Positions 1 to 8,567 of a DNA stretch of 30,802 bases are shown in pieces. The stretch comes from Haplosporangium gracile. Lineage: Eukaryota; Mortierellomycota; Mortierellomycetes; Mortierellales; Mortierellaceae. Position 1 is the stretch's first letter. Each line of letters begins with the position of its first letter. The notes beneath the pieces are model-generated. The model ran no database searches and was not told the origin of the DNA. It saw only the letters and a program-made list of their open reading frames with translations. The stretch lies in NCBI GenBank assembly GCA_015499985.1, contig JAAAUF010000292.1, positions 1 to 30,802 of the forward strand. The letters run 5' to 3'. Both the position numbers and the translations under genes were made by a program.

Positions 1-126
1 AAAAAAAAAAGAATTAAGATTAAAGTTCAAGGCATGGCATGGCTCATGCTCAATGTATTATTTTCTTATTCAAAGCAAGAAGACGAGACAGTGATCAGCT
101 ACCAAAAAGAAGCTTGAAATAAGGGT

Positions 127-2436
127 TTAGGAATCATTGATTTGAGAAGTAGATTGAGAAGGGAGTGGGGATGAGGATGGTGCCTCCTGGCTCGCATGGT
201 TTGCTGTAATGTGAAGGCGAGGAGAGACTTGAACTGAGGAGACGTGTGCTAGATTGTTATTATGATTGTAGTCAGAGGGCCTTGGTGGGATAACGGGACT
301 AAGAACTGCATGTGAGTCCTGAAAAGGTGAAGGTCTTGGTGTGAGGGATGGTGAGATGATCGGTCTGGTCGAAAAAGATGGCAAAGGGCTTGCTCCGATA
401 TGGGATGGCGAGACGGAAGTGGTGATAGGGGAGACAGAGGAGGCAGGGGAGGCAGGCGAAGCAGGGACGATGGCGAAGGTCGATGCAGCAGGACCGTTAG
501 AAGGCAGAACTTGGCTTTGGGCTGAAATACCCCTCAGCATGGACGACTGCTGCGTCGGTGACTGAAGCATTGACGTTTGTCGCATAGGTAATTGCCCCGT
601 CCATCCATTGCCCTGAACAACCATGGCATATTCCTGAGACGATCGGCTTGATTGCTCTTTAAGATCGGCGACCACCTGGTAGCCCTCAAATGCCAAGGGT
701 TCGTGTGTCCAGTCCATAAGCATGGGCGTCTTCTTGTCTTTCGACTCGATCACCTCAAAGATGACCTTGTAGAGGGATCCGTTGAAGACTGGTGTGTAGT
801 GTGTTTCAGAGAAGCCCCAAACAACAATGCACATCAAAATAGCGATAAGCAGGAAGATAAGGAGAGGGGTGGGGACTTCGAACGCATCGCTGAACTCAAC
901 AGTGTCGAAGAGAACGTACAGCTGGTTCCCCTTCTGGTTCATGAGAACGTTATGACCGAGAGAGGCGAAGTACTCTGTTACGTCGGTCGTTGCCTTGAGC
1001 AAGTGCGCTGCCGAGAAGGTTTCCCTGTTATCTCCTGATCTGGAAGATATATGGTGGATACTGACCTCATTCTGGTTGGTTGTGGTGAGGGCATTGAAGG
1101 GGGCATTAATTTTTGGGTTAAGGACAGTTGGTATGGTGGGGTCCCACTGCTGCGGCTTGGTTGTGATAGTTACTACCACCAGATAGGTGCAGAGAAGGCC
1201 CATAGTGTCTGTGGTGCTTGTCGTATTCGATAATATCGAGGCACATATCAGGAGATCGCTGTTGGTCGACATTTTTGTGAGAATGACTAAGGTTGAATTG
1301 TTGAAAGGACTCAGGAATGTGCCATTGTTGATGGCAGTGCGCATAGACTGTAAAAGAGGAAGGTTGGATGGGTCGTCAAAGATCGAGGCTGTTACTTTGT
1401 CAAAGTTGTCGAGATGGTTAACGGCAAACTTAATGTGTGTGGCTGCCATGACTAAAGAGTCATCAGAACCATACTGGCACCTTGTGGCATCTGTCCGAGG
1501 CAGCGAGGTCAACCCGTCTTTGGGAAAGGTAGAAAGGAATAATGATCCGGATCGAACGAGTGTCGAACAAAATCTGCTGTTGAATGCATAGACTACGGGT
1601 TCCAGTTCCCTGAGTTTAACGGCCGTAAACATTGGAGCGACCACCATATGTACGCCTGGAGAGACAAGCCGGTCGGACGCCTTCCTTGGATCCCATTTGA
1701 GAACAATGACCGGCAGTGCCACAAATAACATCTTGCAGTTGTCGTTAGGAGAGCTGTAGATGAAGGATAGATCCTTGTTATCGATGCCAAGTCCGACTCC
1801 TATCTCATCGCAGGGAACCTCATAATCATACTTGCGTGGCGAGTAAACTGTCCGGGGGTTAGGGTTGGGATTAAATCGGGTATCGTTGAGCAGCAGCTCT
1901 AAAGTGTCCTTCATCGTGGCATCTGCTTCCATGAAACTACTCCAGTCGGTCCAATATAAGGGACTTGCAAGAGGGAGCTGTCTGGTGGCAATTCCAACTG
2001 AGGTCAGGTCGCCAGCCATGTCCGCACGAGAGACTGATGCACCGAGGAACATAGTGACAAACGATGTGAACACGTTGGCGAAAATCATAACGGCCATAAT
2101 GACGCAGCTCCTTTTTGGCACTTTTCTGTAAGAGTTCTTGAGAAGAGTAGTCGTTTCGTACAGTCCACCAATGCGAGACCAACGGATGCTATTGGCATAG
2201 ACATCGTTCGAGTATCGGACATAGAACGTGAGGGCCGCTCCGATGGTACCAGAGAGGATGATTTTGATGATGACGATGACAGGGGAGAGGACCAAAAGGG
2301 TATTGAGAATATCATGGAGAAATAAGTGGTAAGGACGAGAGGAAAGGAGAGAGGTGAAAGAAAAGCAAAGGGAGGAGAATAACTCGTCATACATGTTCTC
2401 TCCCACTCTTTTTATTTTTCTGAGATTTGAGAGCAT
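127..2436 (-). CDS. Gene A: orphan three-TM membrane protein with six-Cys ectodomain and Ser/Pro-rich tail (start frameshifted)
   Basis: I do not recognise this family; function is unknown. The open frame encodes 769 aa. Hydrophobic segments lie at about 47-72, 111-135 and 522-542. Between the last two is a roughly 385-residue region with N-glycosylation sequons (N184, N371, N380, N404) and six cysteines (209, 234, 290, 320, 398, 416) that align with those of gene B, so it is probably extracytoplasmic. The tail from about 595 is Ser/Pro-rich and low in complexity. Family signatures seen are a WSRIG-x3-E-T block with a basic K-x-P-K-R stretch before TM2, and ASLGHN followed by DTVEF before TM3. 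Start problem: the paralogue A' begins MIFSLPFW, and the matching ATG here is at 2315-2313 (MIFSIPFW), but one base is missing after the TGG codon at about 2292. The open frame therefore begins upstream, at 2436 or 2394, in what looks like a pyrimidine-rich leader. It is either a real mutation or an assembly error. Confidence 0.75.
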   Translation of the reverse strand: MLSNLRKIKRVGENMYDELFSSLCFSFTSLLSSRPYHLFLHDILNTLLVLSPVIVIIKIILSGTIGAALTFYVRYSNDVYANSIRWSRIGGLYETTTLLKNSYRKVPKRSCVIMAVMIFANVFTSFVTMFLGASVSRADMAGDLTSVGIATRQLPLASPLYWTDWSSFMEADATMKDTLELLLNDTRFNPNPNPRTVYSPRKYDYEVPCDEIGVGLGIDNKDLSFIYSSPNDNCKMLFVALPVIVLKWDPRKASDRLVSPGVHMVVAPMFTAVKLRELEPVVYAFNSRFCSTLVRSGSLFLSTFPKDGLTSLPRTDATRCQYGSDDSLVMAATHIKFAVNHLDNFDKVTASIFDDPSNLPLLQSMRTAINNGTFLSPFNNSTLVILTKMSTNSDLLICASILSNTTSTTDTMGLLCTYLVVVTITTKPQQWDPTIPTVLNPKINAPFNALTTTNQNEVSIHHISSRSGDNRETFSAAHLLKATTDVTEYFASLGHNVLMNQKGNQLYVLFDTVEFSDAFEVPTPLLIFLLIAILMCIVVWGFSETHYTPVFNGSLYKVIFEVIESKDKKTPMLMDWTHEPLAFEGYQVVADLKEQSSRSSQEYAMVVQGNGWTGQLPMRQTSMLQSPTQQSSMLRGISAQSQVLPSNGPAASTFAIVPASPASPASSVSPITTSVSPSHIGASPLPSFSTRPIISPSLTPRPSPFQDSHAVLSPVIPPRPSDYNHNNNLAHVSSVQVSPRLHITANHASQEAPSSSPLPSQSTSQINDS

Positions 2437-3526
2437 TTTGCTAAAAAGCGCTGAATTTCATGAGAGGCGATGATTGAAGGCCAGTCATCGGCGCGGGGAC
2501 AAGACTGCGAGTTATTACCACGGCGACAGGCACACCGAGTATCGCCTCGAAGAAACGAAATCACCAAGAGATATTGTCGTTGTCCATTTGTCTTCGCCAC
2601 CTTCATACATATTGCTTTGCCAAGATTACTTTGCCGCAAGAAATAAAACGAAATGAAACATGCAGGTGGGACATGGTAAGGCATCAACCAATGATCGCAA
2701 TGGATTCATCCATGCCTGGCGAGGAAAACATGGTATGGTGTTTATGTTTTGTTGCTGGTTTCGAGAGAAGTGGACTGACAGAAAAAATAGGTATTGTCTT
2801 GATTCGGTGAAGCAATTGTTTATTTGAGAGCATGTTGCATGTCAATAATCGATTGCAGCACTTGTTGCGTGCACATACATGGGCGTTGAGAAGAACAAAG
2901 CGAGCATCGAGCATGGTCGAATGGTAGAATCAATTTTACAAAATATTTTTTTTTCGCCTTGATAACAAGCTAGGGCGGACTTCAACTTTTTACGAGAAGA
3001 CTTATATTCTCTTTCCTACCTAAACCCCATCTAACCCGAAAAACGAACATACTGCCTGAAAGGTGTCTTTCAATGTGTCCTCCAAGTTCAATATCAAATG
3101 GCCGAAAAGGTCCATGGGCTGGAAGCCAGTTGACATGCTATGCCTTTGATTGTTTGTTTGTTGTTTACCATGCACACAGAAACAAAAACTGAGAGCTTTT
3201 TTTTCTGCCAGGCAAAAACAAAAAAAAAACATACAACCCAAAAGTTGCGAGCAAAATCGAAAGAGACAAGTACTTGCCATGATAACTTATCACAAACACA
3301 CTCCCAGCGAATCGAATGCCCACGCCGGGGATTTTTTTCTTTCGTTGTGTGTGTGCTTTCTTCGAATTCAACTTTCCTTCGTTCTCTTCACTTCACCTCA
3401 CACACACCACAAAATATCTTTTCTCATTCACAACATCCTTTCTCCCTTCAACCTTTGATCTTCTCCTTCTCCTTATCAGTCCTCACATCACCTAATTCTT
3501 CCCCATTCATCGCGAACCCTTCGAGC
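2437..3526. promoter_or_regulatory. Divergent intergenic region between genes A and B
   Basis: This 1.1-kb stretch separates the head-to-head genes A (-) and B (+) and must hold both promoters. The last 150 bases or so before the B start are rich in T and C, as is common for fungal leaders. A 19-base block at 2536-2554 recurs with two mismatches upstream of A' (7551-7569). An open frame runs through 3140-3526 in phase with B, but its translation is compositionally odd and has no counterpart in the paralogue, so I treat it as untranslated leader. No TATA box stands out. Confidence 0.55.
2536..2554. promoter_or_regulatory. Conserved 19-bp upstream block, copy 1
   Basis: The block CGAG-x-ATCGCCTCG-x-AGAA lies 100 bases upstream of the 2436 ATG of gene A and 221 bases upstream of its ancestral ATG (2315). 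It matches 17 of 19 bases at 7551-7569, upstream of A'. It may be a surviving regulatory element or merely the best-preserved piece of the duplicated promoter. No binding factor is proposed. Confidence 0.4.
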
Positions 3527-5233
3527 ATGTTCCTTCCTTGGTCATTCTTTGAAATACACTTGTTCTTTCTTGTTCTGGATATTTTGGTGGCTACATCCTT
3601 TATGGCCGGTCTTGCGCATATCTCCCGACGAGTCCAACACCACGCCCACAGTGTCCGGTGGATCAAGCAGGCCGGTTTCCTGGAAATGGTTAAGGCGCTG
3701 AAGAATTCATTTCGAAAAGTAACAGGACGACCGAGGCTGTTACTATTTGCGACATTCATTGGAGGTTTAGCTTTGACAGGGATTCTTGCTTTCGCCAAGA
3801 CCTTTGCCAATATTGCCACGACGGAAGGTACTCCTTCCAGCGAAGTGGTGGTGTCAAAGCAGTTCGTATCCGTCAAAGTTGCAACGATTCTCTCGGCATG
3901 GTCCATACCTGTTCCCTATGATAACAGCATGACAGATTCATTGGTGAAAGCGCTGAATAGCACCAAGGCCATCCCACGGGGCAGTTCGACAAAACGCTAT
4001 CGTCCACGTCTATCCGAGTACAACCTTGTCTGTGATCGGTTGGATTTTACAGTTTCCGATCCTTTTAATGTTAGTTCTCGCCTTATAACGAACGATGGCT
4101 GTGCGACCCTCAACCCGCGCGTACCGCCATCCACGGATACCAACCTGACAGGGACGATTATTGTTCAAGAATCCAAGGGTCGAGCCAAGATTGTCATACC
4201 CGCACGGGGATTCCAATTGCTACCAAAGGAAACCATCGCCGAACCTTCTTTATTCATTCGAGTGGAATATAAGGACCATTTATTTTGTTCGACTTTTGAC
4301 AGTATTCCTCAGATTGTTTCTGCCACAAGGATCGGTCACTCCTCCGCCCCATTGACTGTCTTGACCAAATGCCATTTCCTCTCTGGTGAAATAGTCAGCC
4401 TCGCAGTCTCAAGCATCCGCTTTTCTGTGCCAGAACCCACGATGTTCCATTCTATCGCCACGTCGATTTTTGAGACTCAGGATGAGCTCGTGTCAAGTAT
4501 GGAGAAATCTGTCAAAAATGGCACCCTAATCAGCCAATCATTGGATCAACTGGCACAAGTCATCGTCATGGAAGTCAAGATAACTGGCACCGAGGTTTCG
4601 GCCCTTATGTGCATCGGTAGCAAGCAGGACGCCCTGCCCCACATTATGTGTGTCTACATAGTCGCCCACACCTTGATCACAAAACCTCGTCCCGCGAACC
4701 CAGATATCACAAGTCGGTTTCCTGAAGGAGGGATATCAACTGAATTCCTCAAGGCCAGTGTGCTGATGACCCTGTACCACGTTCCTGAAACTAAAATGAG
4801 CAAGCCATCTTTTGCAATTTCGAAGATCCTTAATTCATCATGGGTTGCGGCCGCCTACCTCGCATCTCTCGGCCAGAACTTTATCCTGGATTGGGAGGGG
4901 TCCACGGCTTACATCGCCTACGATACGGTCGAGGTCATCAAGGGTTATGAAATCCCAGCCGGACTGTTCTACTCGATGATCGGAGTCATGGTCATCTGTC
5001 TCCTCTTTTGCGCCGCAACCGAGTATTGGGTCGAGGGTCGGTACAAGCGGTCGTTATATTGGCAGGTCGCTCAGTCGTTGGCTCCATCTGGGGAGAAAGC
5101 ATCTCCTCAACTACATCGGTTCGACACTGCACAGCTCGAGTTCGAAGGCCGACGGATCGTGTCTACCAAAGTGCCTCAGATGTCGGGGGAGGCAAAGATG
5201 TATCAACGATCGATCCCTGGTTTCCTTTACTAG
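3527..5233 (+). CDS. Gene B: orphan three-TM membrane protein with six-Cys ectodomain
   Basis: This is the one intact family member in the window (568 aa); its function is unknown. Hydrophobic segments lie at about 7-31, 70-95 and 477-497, giving a short N-terminal hairpin, a large ectodomain-like region and a final anchor with a 70-residue tail. It shares with A the basic-aromatic block before TM2 (RWIKQAGFLE, then KNSFRKV), six cysteines (169, 192, 254, 282, 362, 375), the ITKPRP motif, and ASLGQN followed by DTVE before the last TM. Sequons are at N144, N181, N206, N331 and N436. It lacks the long Ser/Pro tail of A. I chose the ATG at 3527 because B' starts with the same MFLPW sequence and the preceding bases look like a leader. 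The frame stays open a further 129 codons upstream without homology support. It is divergent from A. Confidence 0.85.
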   Translation: MFLPWSFFEIHLFFLVLDILVATSFMAGLAHISRRVQHHAHSVRWIKQAGFLEMVKALKNSFRKVTGRPRLLLFATFIGGLALTGILAFAKTFANIATTEGTPSSEVVVSKQFVSVKVATILSAWSIPVPYDNSMTDSLVKALNSTKAIPRGSSTKRYRPRLSEYNLVCDRLDFTVSDPFNVSSRLITNDGCATLNPRVPPSTDTNLTGTIIVQESKGRAKIVIPARGFQLLPKETIAEPSLFIRVEYKDHLFCSTFDSIPQIVSATRIGHSSAPLTVLTKCHFLSGEIVSLAVSSIRFSVPEPTMFHSIATSIFETQDELVSSMEKSVKNGTLISQSLDQLAQVIVMEVKITGTEVSALMCIGSKQDALPHIMCVYIVAHTLITKPRPANPDITSRFPEGGISTEFLKASVLMTLYHVPETKMSKPSFAISKILNSSWVAAAYLASLGQNFILDWEGSTAYIAYDTVEVIKGYEIPAGLFYSMIGVMVICLLFCAATEYWVEGRYKRSLYWQVAQSLAPSGEKASPQLHRFDTAQLEFEGRRIVSTKVPQMSGEAKMYQRSIPGFLY

Positions 5234-6071
5234 TGGCGGTGTTGTGAGCTGATTTTTCATGGCCTGCTTTCTATGTGTTCACAAAAGAAAAAAAATAAAA
5301 TGCAAAAGAGAAAATTTCAATGTGAGGTATGATTTGTGGTTGCGCAAATGCGTCGTTTTGAATTTTTTATGTATTTTCATTCTTTTTTCACACCCTGGAC
5401 GCGTTGTTCAGTGACAAAAGATCAAGGTTAGGTTTGAAGGAAAAATGCAAAAATGCAAAAAAAAAAAAACCAGGACGCGTTACGAAATGTGGCCGTGCAA
5501 GTGAAAAAGCGCAAATGAATTATTACGCTGATCAAATTCGTGTTGATCTGAAAAAAAATAAATAAAGCAAGGTCAAGGTCAAGGACAAGAATGGCTTATT
5601 TTACAAGAGAGTTTTTATTTTCCCAGTTCTTCATCGTCAATCTGTCTCCACTCTTTTTTTTTGTTCTTTCACTTTTCTCTCTTCCTCTCGCTCTCTGTCT
5701 TGTACTGAATACTCAAGGAACGTTGAAGATAACACACAAACAACCAGCATACTCTCTCGCACATTTTATTTCTTTTTTGTATGAAGGAAAGGGGCGGGGG
5801 AGGAAGATAAGGAGGAATGAGAGTTGGGCAAGGCACTTCGCCTGTGAGAAACGGGACGTTATAGAGCGACTTTAGTCGAGGTTGAAGGCGAGGTATTACG
5901 TTCGTTGCCATAAGATATTGATAAAGGTAAGCGGTAAGATGCCTGGACTGGGTGGATGAGATGTCAGATATGTTGTTGGTGCTACAAGCTGAACGTCGTC
6001 GTCGTTGTTGGTGATGGGGAGTGCTGCTACCGTGTCGATGATTGCTACGTCGGTAACTGTTGTCGAGATGC
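5234..6071. other. Convergent intergenic region between gene B and pseudogene A'
   Basis: No gene is supported here. Two AATAAA-type poly(A) signals follow B, near 5290 and 5560, the second in an A-rich stretch. Short open frames exist on both strands (for example 5591-5875 and 5669-6073) but have skewed composition and no recognisable domain. The high-coordinate edge (about 5930-6071) may hold eroded remains of the A' C-terminal tail, since gene A has a 170-residue low-complexity tail at that position, but the match can no longer be followed. Confidence 0.5.
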
Positions 6072-7281
6072 ATTGTCTAATGTTGTCATAGGTAGCTCCT
6101 GCGACGGCCGACCATGCTTCTCGTCCGCATCGTAGGGAACCTCTCAATCATCCTCAAAGGTTAAAGAGTCGTCCTGGAAGTCTATAAAGATCTCCCGAGA
6201 AATGACCTTGTAGAGGGATCCGACGAACATAGTTGGGTATCGAACCTCTGAGGCAATTCAAATGCCAAGGCAGGCTACCACTACGACGCCAAGGACGATG
6301 AGGAGAGCGGTAGGGACCTTGAACGCATCCTCGAACTCGAAGGTATCGTGGAGAATATAGAGTTGCCCTGCTTCCTTGTTCGTGACGATGTTGTGGCCGA
6401 GGGAGGCAAGATATCCTGTTGCGTCGGTTGTTGCCTTGATCAAATGGGCTGTTGAGAATGTCCAAAGGGAGTCTTGCGTTCCTAAAGGCATGTGTCGAAT
6501 GCTGGGTTCGGGCTGACTGACAGGAGTGTCCTTGTCAGCAGAGAGAGGTGATCCCTGCTTGATGTCTGCAAGAATGATGGGATTCCATGGCTGCGGCTTG
6601 ATGAACATTAACGAGGTCAACACATACGTGCAGAGTAGACCCATGTCATTTGTTCGATTGAGGAATGTCGAAGCACAAGCCAAAAACTCCACGTAGTCTT
6701 CCAGGCATTCGAAGAGGGCGGATAGAAAATGTGAAGTTTGAGAAGTCCTGGGCTAGGGCAGCGGCTGTCTCTTGGCAGACAACGTCATAAACGTACGTGA
6801 GTGGTTCGTAGACAGTCTGCGGACTAGGATAAGGATGGGACCGAGTATCATTGAGCAGAAGGACCAAAGTGTCCTCTACAGTAGCAACTGATTCCATGAA
6901 AGCGGTCCAGTCCAACCGAAAAGAGGCATCCCCAGAAACTAGTTGTGTGGTGAAGACGACGGTTGATCCGAGATCGACAAGGGTGTCCGCATGAAAGACC
7001 GCTGCACCGAGGAATATGGTGACGACCATATTGCATAGACCGATAAAAATCATAGTAGCCATAGCGATGCTACTTTGTTTCGGTACTTGTCGCCGTGAGT
7101 TCCAGAGAAGGGGGACCGTCTCGAGAAGATCGCCGATGCGGGACCATTGGATGCTGTTGGCGTATAGATCGTGAGAGCGCCTGGCGTAAATGGCAAAGAT
7201 CGCATCAACGGCGCCCGAGAAGATGCTCTTGATGATGTTGATGGCAATGGAGGAGACCCAGAAAGGCAAGGAAAAGATCAT
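6072..7281 (-). pseudogene. Pseudogene A': decayed tandem copy of gene A
   Basis: The start (MIFSLPFW, ATG at 7281) and first 210 or so codons align with gene A through both N-terminal TM segments and the first conserved cysteine (YDVVCQ). The match breaks near 6715 and resumes in another frame at the segment containing EFLACAS and MGLLCTY, which corresponds to about residue 395 of A. Roughly 165 codons, including the middle three cysteines, are missing and the reading frame is shifted at the junction. The ASLGHN motif and the last TM follow. An in-frame TGA at 6260-6258 sits exactly where A has a Trp codon (C-I-V-V-W-G). The same frame continues with GSLYKVI and, after a second TGA, SQELPM, matching the A tail. 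Deletion, frameshift and nonsense changes make a full product impossible. Confidence 0.9.
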
Positions 7282-7355
7282 GGTGGAAGACGAGAATGGA
7301 AAAGAAGAAAAAAGGCGACAAAGTACAAATTGTGCGATGTCTTTTGTCGTTTTGC

Positions 7356-7470
7356 TTATTTTTTCTCTCTCTCTTTTCTTTTCTCTCTTTTCTTTTCTCT
7401 CTTTTCTTTTCTCTCTTTTTTTCTCTCTTTTCTTCTCTCTATTTTTTGTGTCTTTTTTTTTATCTCTACC
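7356..7470. repeat. TC-rich microsatellite
   Basis: The tract is built of imperfect units of the form CTCTCTTTTCTTTT on the plus strand, just upstream of the A' start on the other strand. It is pure pyrimidine for most of its length. Such tracts change length easily and may have helped erode the promoter of A'. Confidence 0.85.
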
Positions 7471-7550
7471 TTTTACTCATTTTTGTTTGATGTTTTAAGC
7501 GCGTTGTGTCTAAGATCGGCGCTGAACAAACAAACGAAATGATGCAAGAT

Positions 7551-7569
7551 CGAGAATCGCCTCGGAGAA
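7551..7569. promoter_or_regulatory. Conserved 19-bp upstream block, copy 2
   Basis: Second copy of the block at 2536-2554, with 17 of 19 bases the same and in the same orientation relative to the gene on the minus strand. It lies 270 bases upstream of the A' start, with the TC tract in between, which may account for the larger spacing than in front of gene A. Confidence 0.4.
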
Positions 7570-8567
7570 CACCGCGATCTAGACAAGGGTTCTATGCAAG
7601 TCGAATTGGCAGTGTGTAACCGAAAAAATGCACCAATGGACCATGCATGCAAGAAATCCAAGGTGCTGCAGGAACCGAAAAAAGACATGATGAGCATATT
7701 CAAACAGAGGACTGCAATAACACACCTTTTTTTTTTTTTTTTTTTTTTCAGAAATGGGGATTACAAAAAAATCATTCGCCCTTTCGCCTTCACTCCCTAA
7801 GTTGCTTTTCTGTTGTGGAGCATGCCTCATACCTCCAAGGCGCCATGGCATGAGTCAAGAAAAAAATAGAAGATAAAGATAAAAGAAGAGGGAGATGGAA
7901 GGGACAAAGCGCATGTCGTTGTTTTCTCCGAGGAAGAAGGAAAAAAAGAAATAAACAACCGACGCGGTTATCGAATTTTGTTGGATGCAACAGGAAACCG
8001 ACATATAGTCGATATGCGCATTTTTTTTTTTTGAAGCGCTCACTGGATCCGATGCCTTGGAACTCATGAATTCCGCCAAGGAGGGCAGGTCGACCCTCTT
8101 TTCTGATCTGTTCTAGTCCCTGACAGCTGGCAGGCTGACACTGCCTGACAGTGATAGAAAGAAAAAAATTTGCTCTCGACCCATCATGATCGGTGCAACT
8201 TAACAAAAAGGCACAAACACACAGAAATTCAAAATTCAAAATCCAAAAAAATAAAAATATTACATGCAGATGGAAGAGAGGGGAAAGAGAGGACGACCAA
8301 TAATGCACATCAGTACTATCCGTTGCTTATGTCCCTGCTGTCGTCCTTGCTGCTTCTCACTTCACTTCTCATTTCCATTGTTCACTCTCCCTTTTCTTTC
8401 TTCTCTTTACTTTCACATTCGTTTTTGTTTCCCCACCCCTTGCCTCTCCACATTTCTTTCTCGCCTTTTCTCAGCTGTCACTTGTCTCCCCCCCTTTTTT
8501 TATAGCATTGGGGTTTTCGTGTTCTTCCTCATGCAGCTCCTTTTTACATACCTTTCTTCTTGTCACC

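Larger units (their letters stand above)
7282..8567. promoter_or_regulatory. Divergent intergenic region between A' and B'
   Basis: This is the counterpart of 2437-3526 in the second pair. It holds a long TC-rich tract (7356-7470), a 20-base T run near 7729-7749, another T run near 8022-8032, and a pyrimidine-rich stretch (8340-8500) leading into the B' start. Apart from the 19-bp block at 7551-7569, little alignment with the first intergenic region can be seen by eye. Open frames here (for example 7790-8308, minus) translate simple sequence and are not supported as genes. Confidence 0.5.

Noticed and set aside
2910..2945. tRNA-like D-arm (TGGTCGAATGGTAGAAT)
   Set aside because: No anticodon stem, T-loop consensus or acceptor pairing follows within tRNA distance.
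3140..3526. 129-codon open N-terminal extension of gene B
   Set aside because: It has no match in B', is Phe/Ser/His/Lys-rich from a CT- and A-rich leader, and the MFLPW start is shared by both copies.
5591..6073. Short open frames on both strands between B and A'
   Set aside because: They overlap each other and translate simple or eroded sequence; no homology to anything recognisable.
7790..8308. 172-aa open frame on the minus strand between A' and B'
   Set aside because: It is dominated by Phe/Leu/Ser runs from T-rich DNA and has no counterpart in the first pair's intergenic region.
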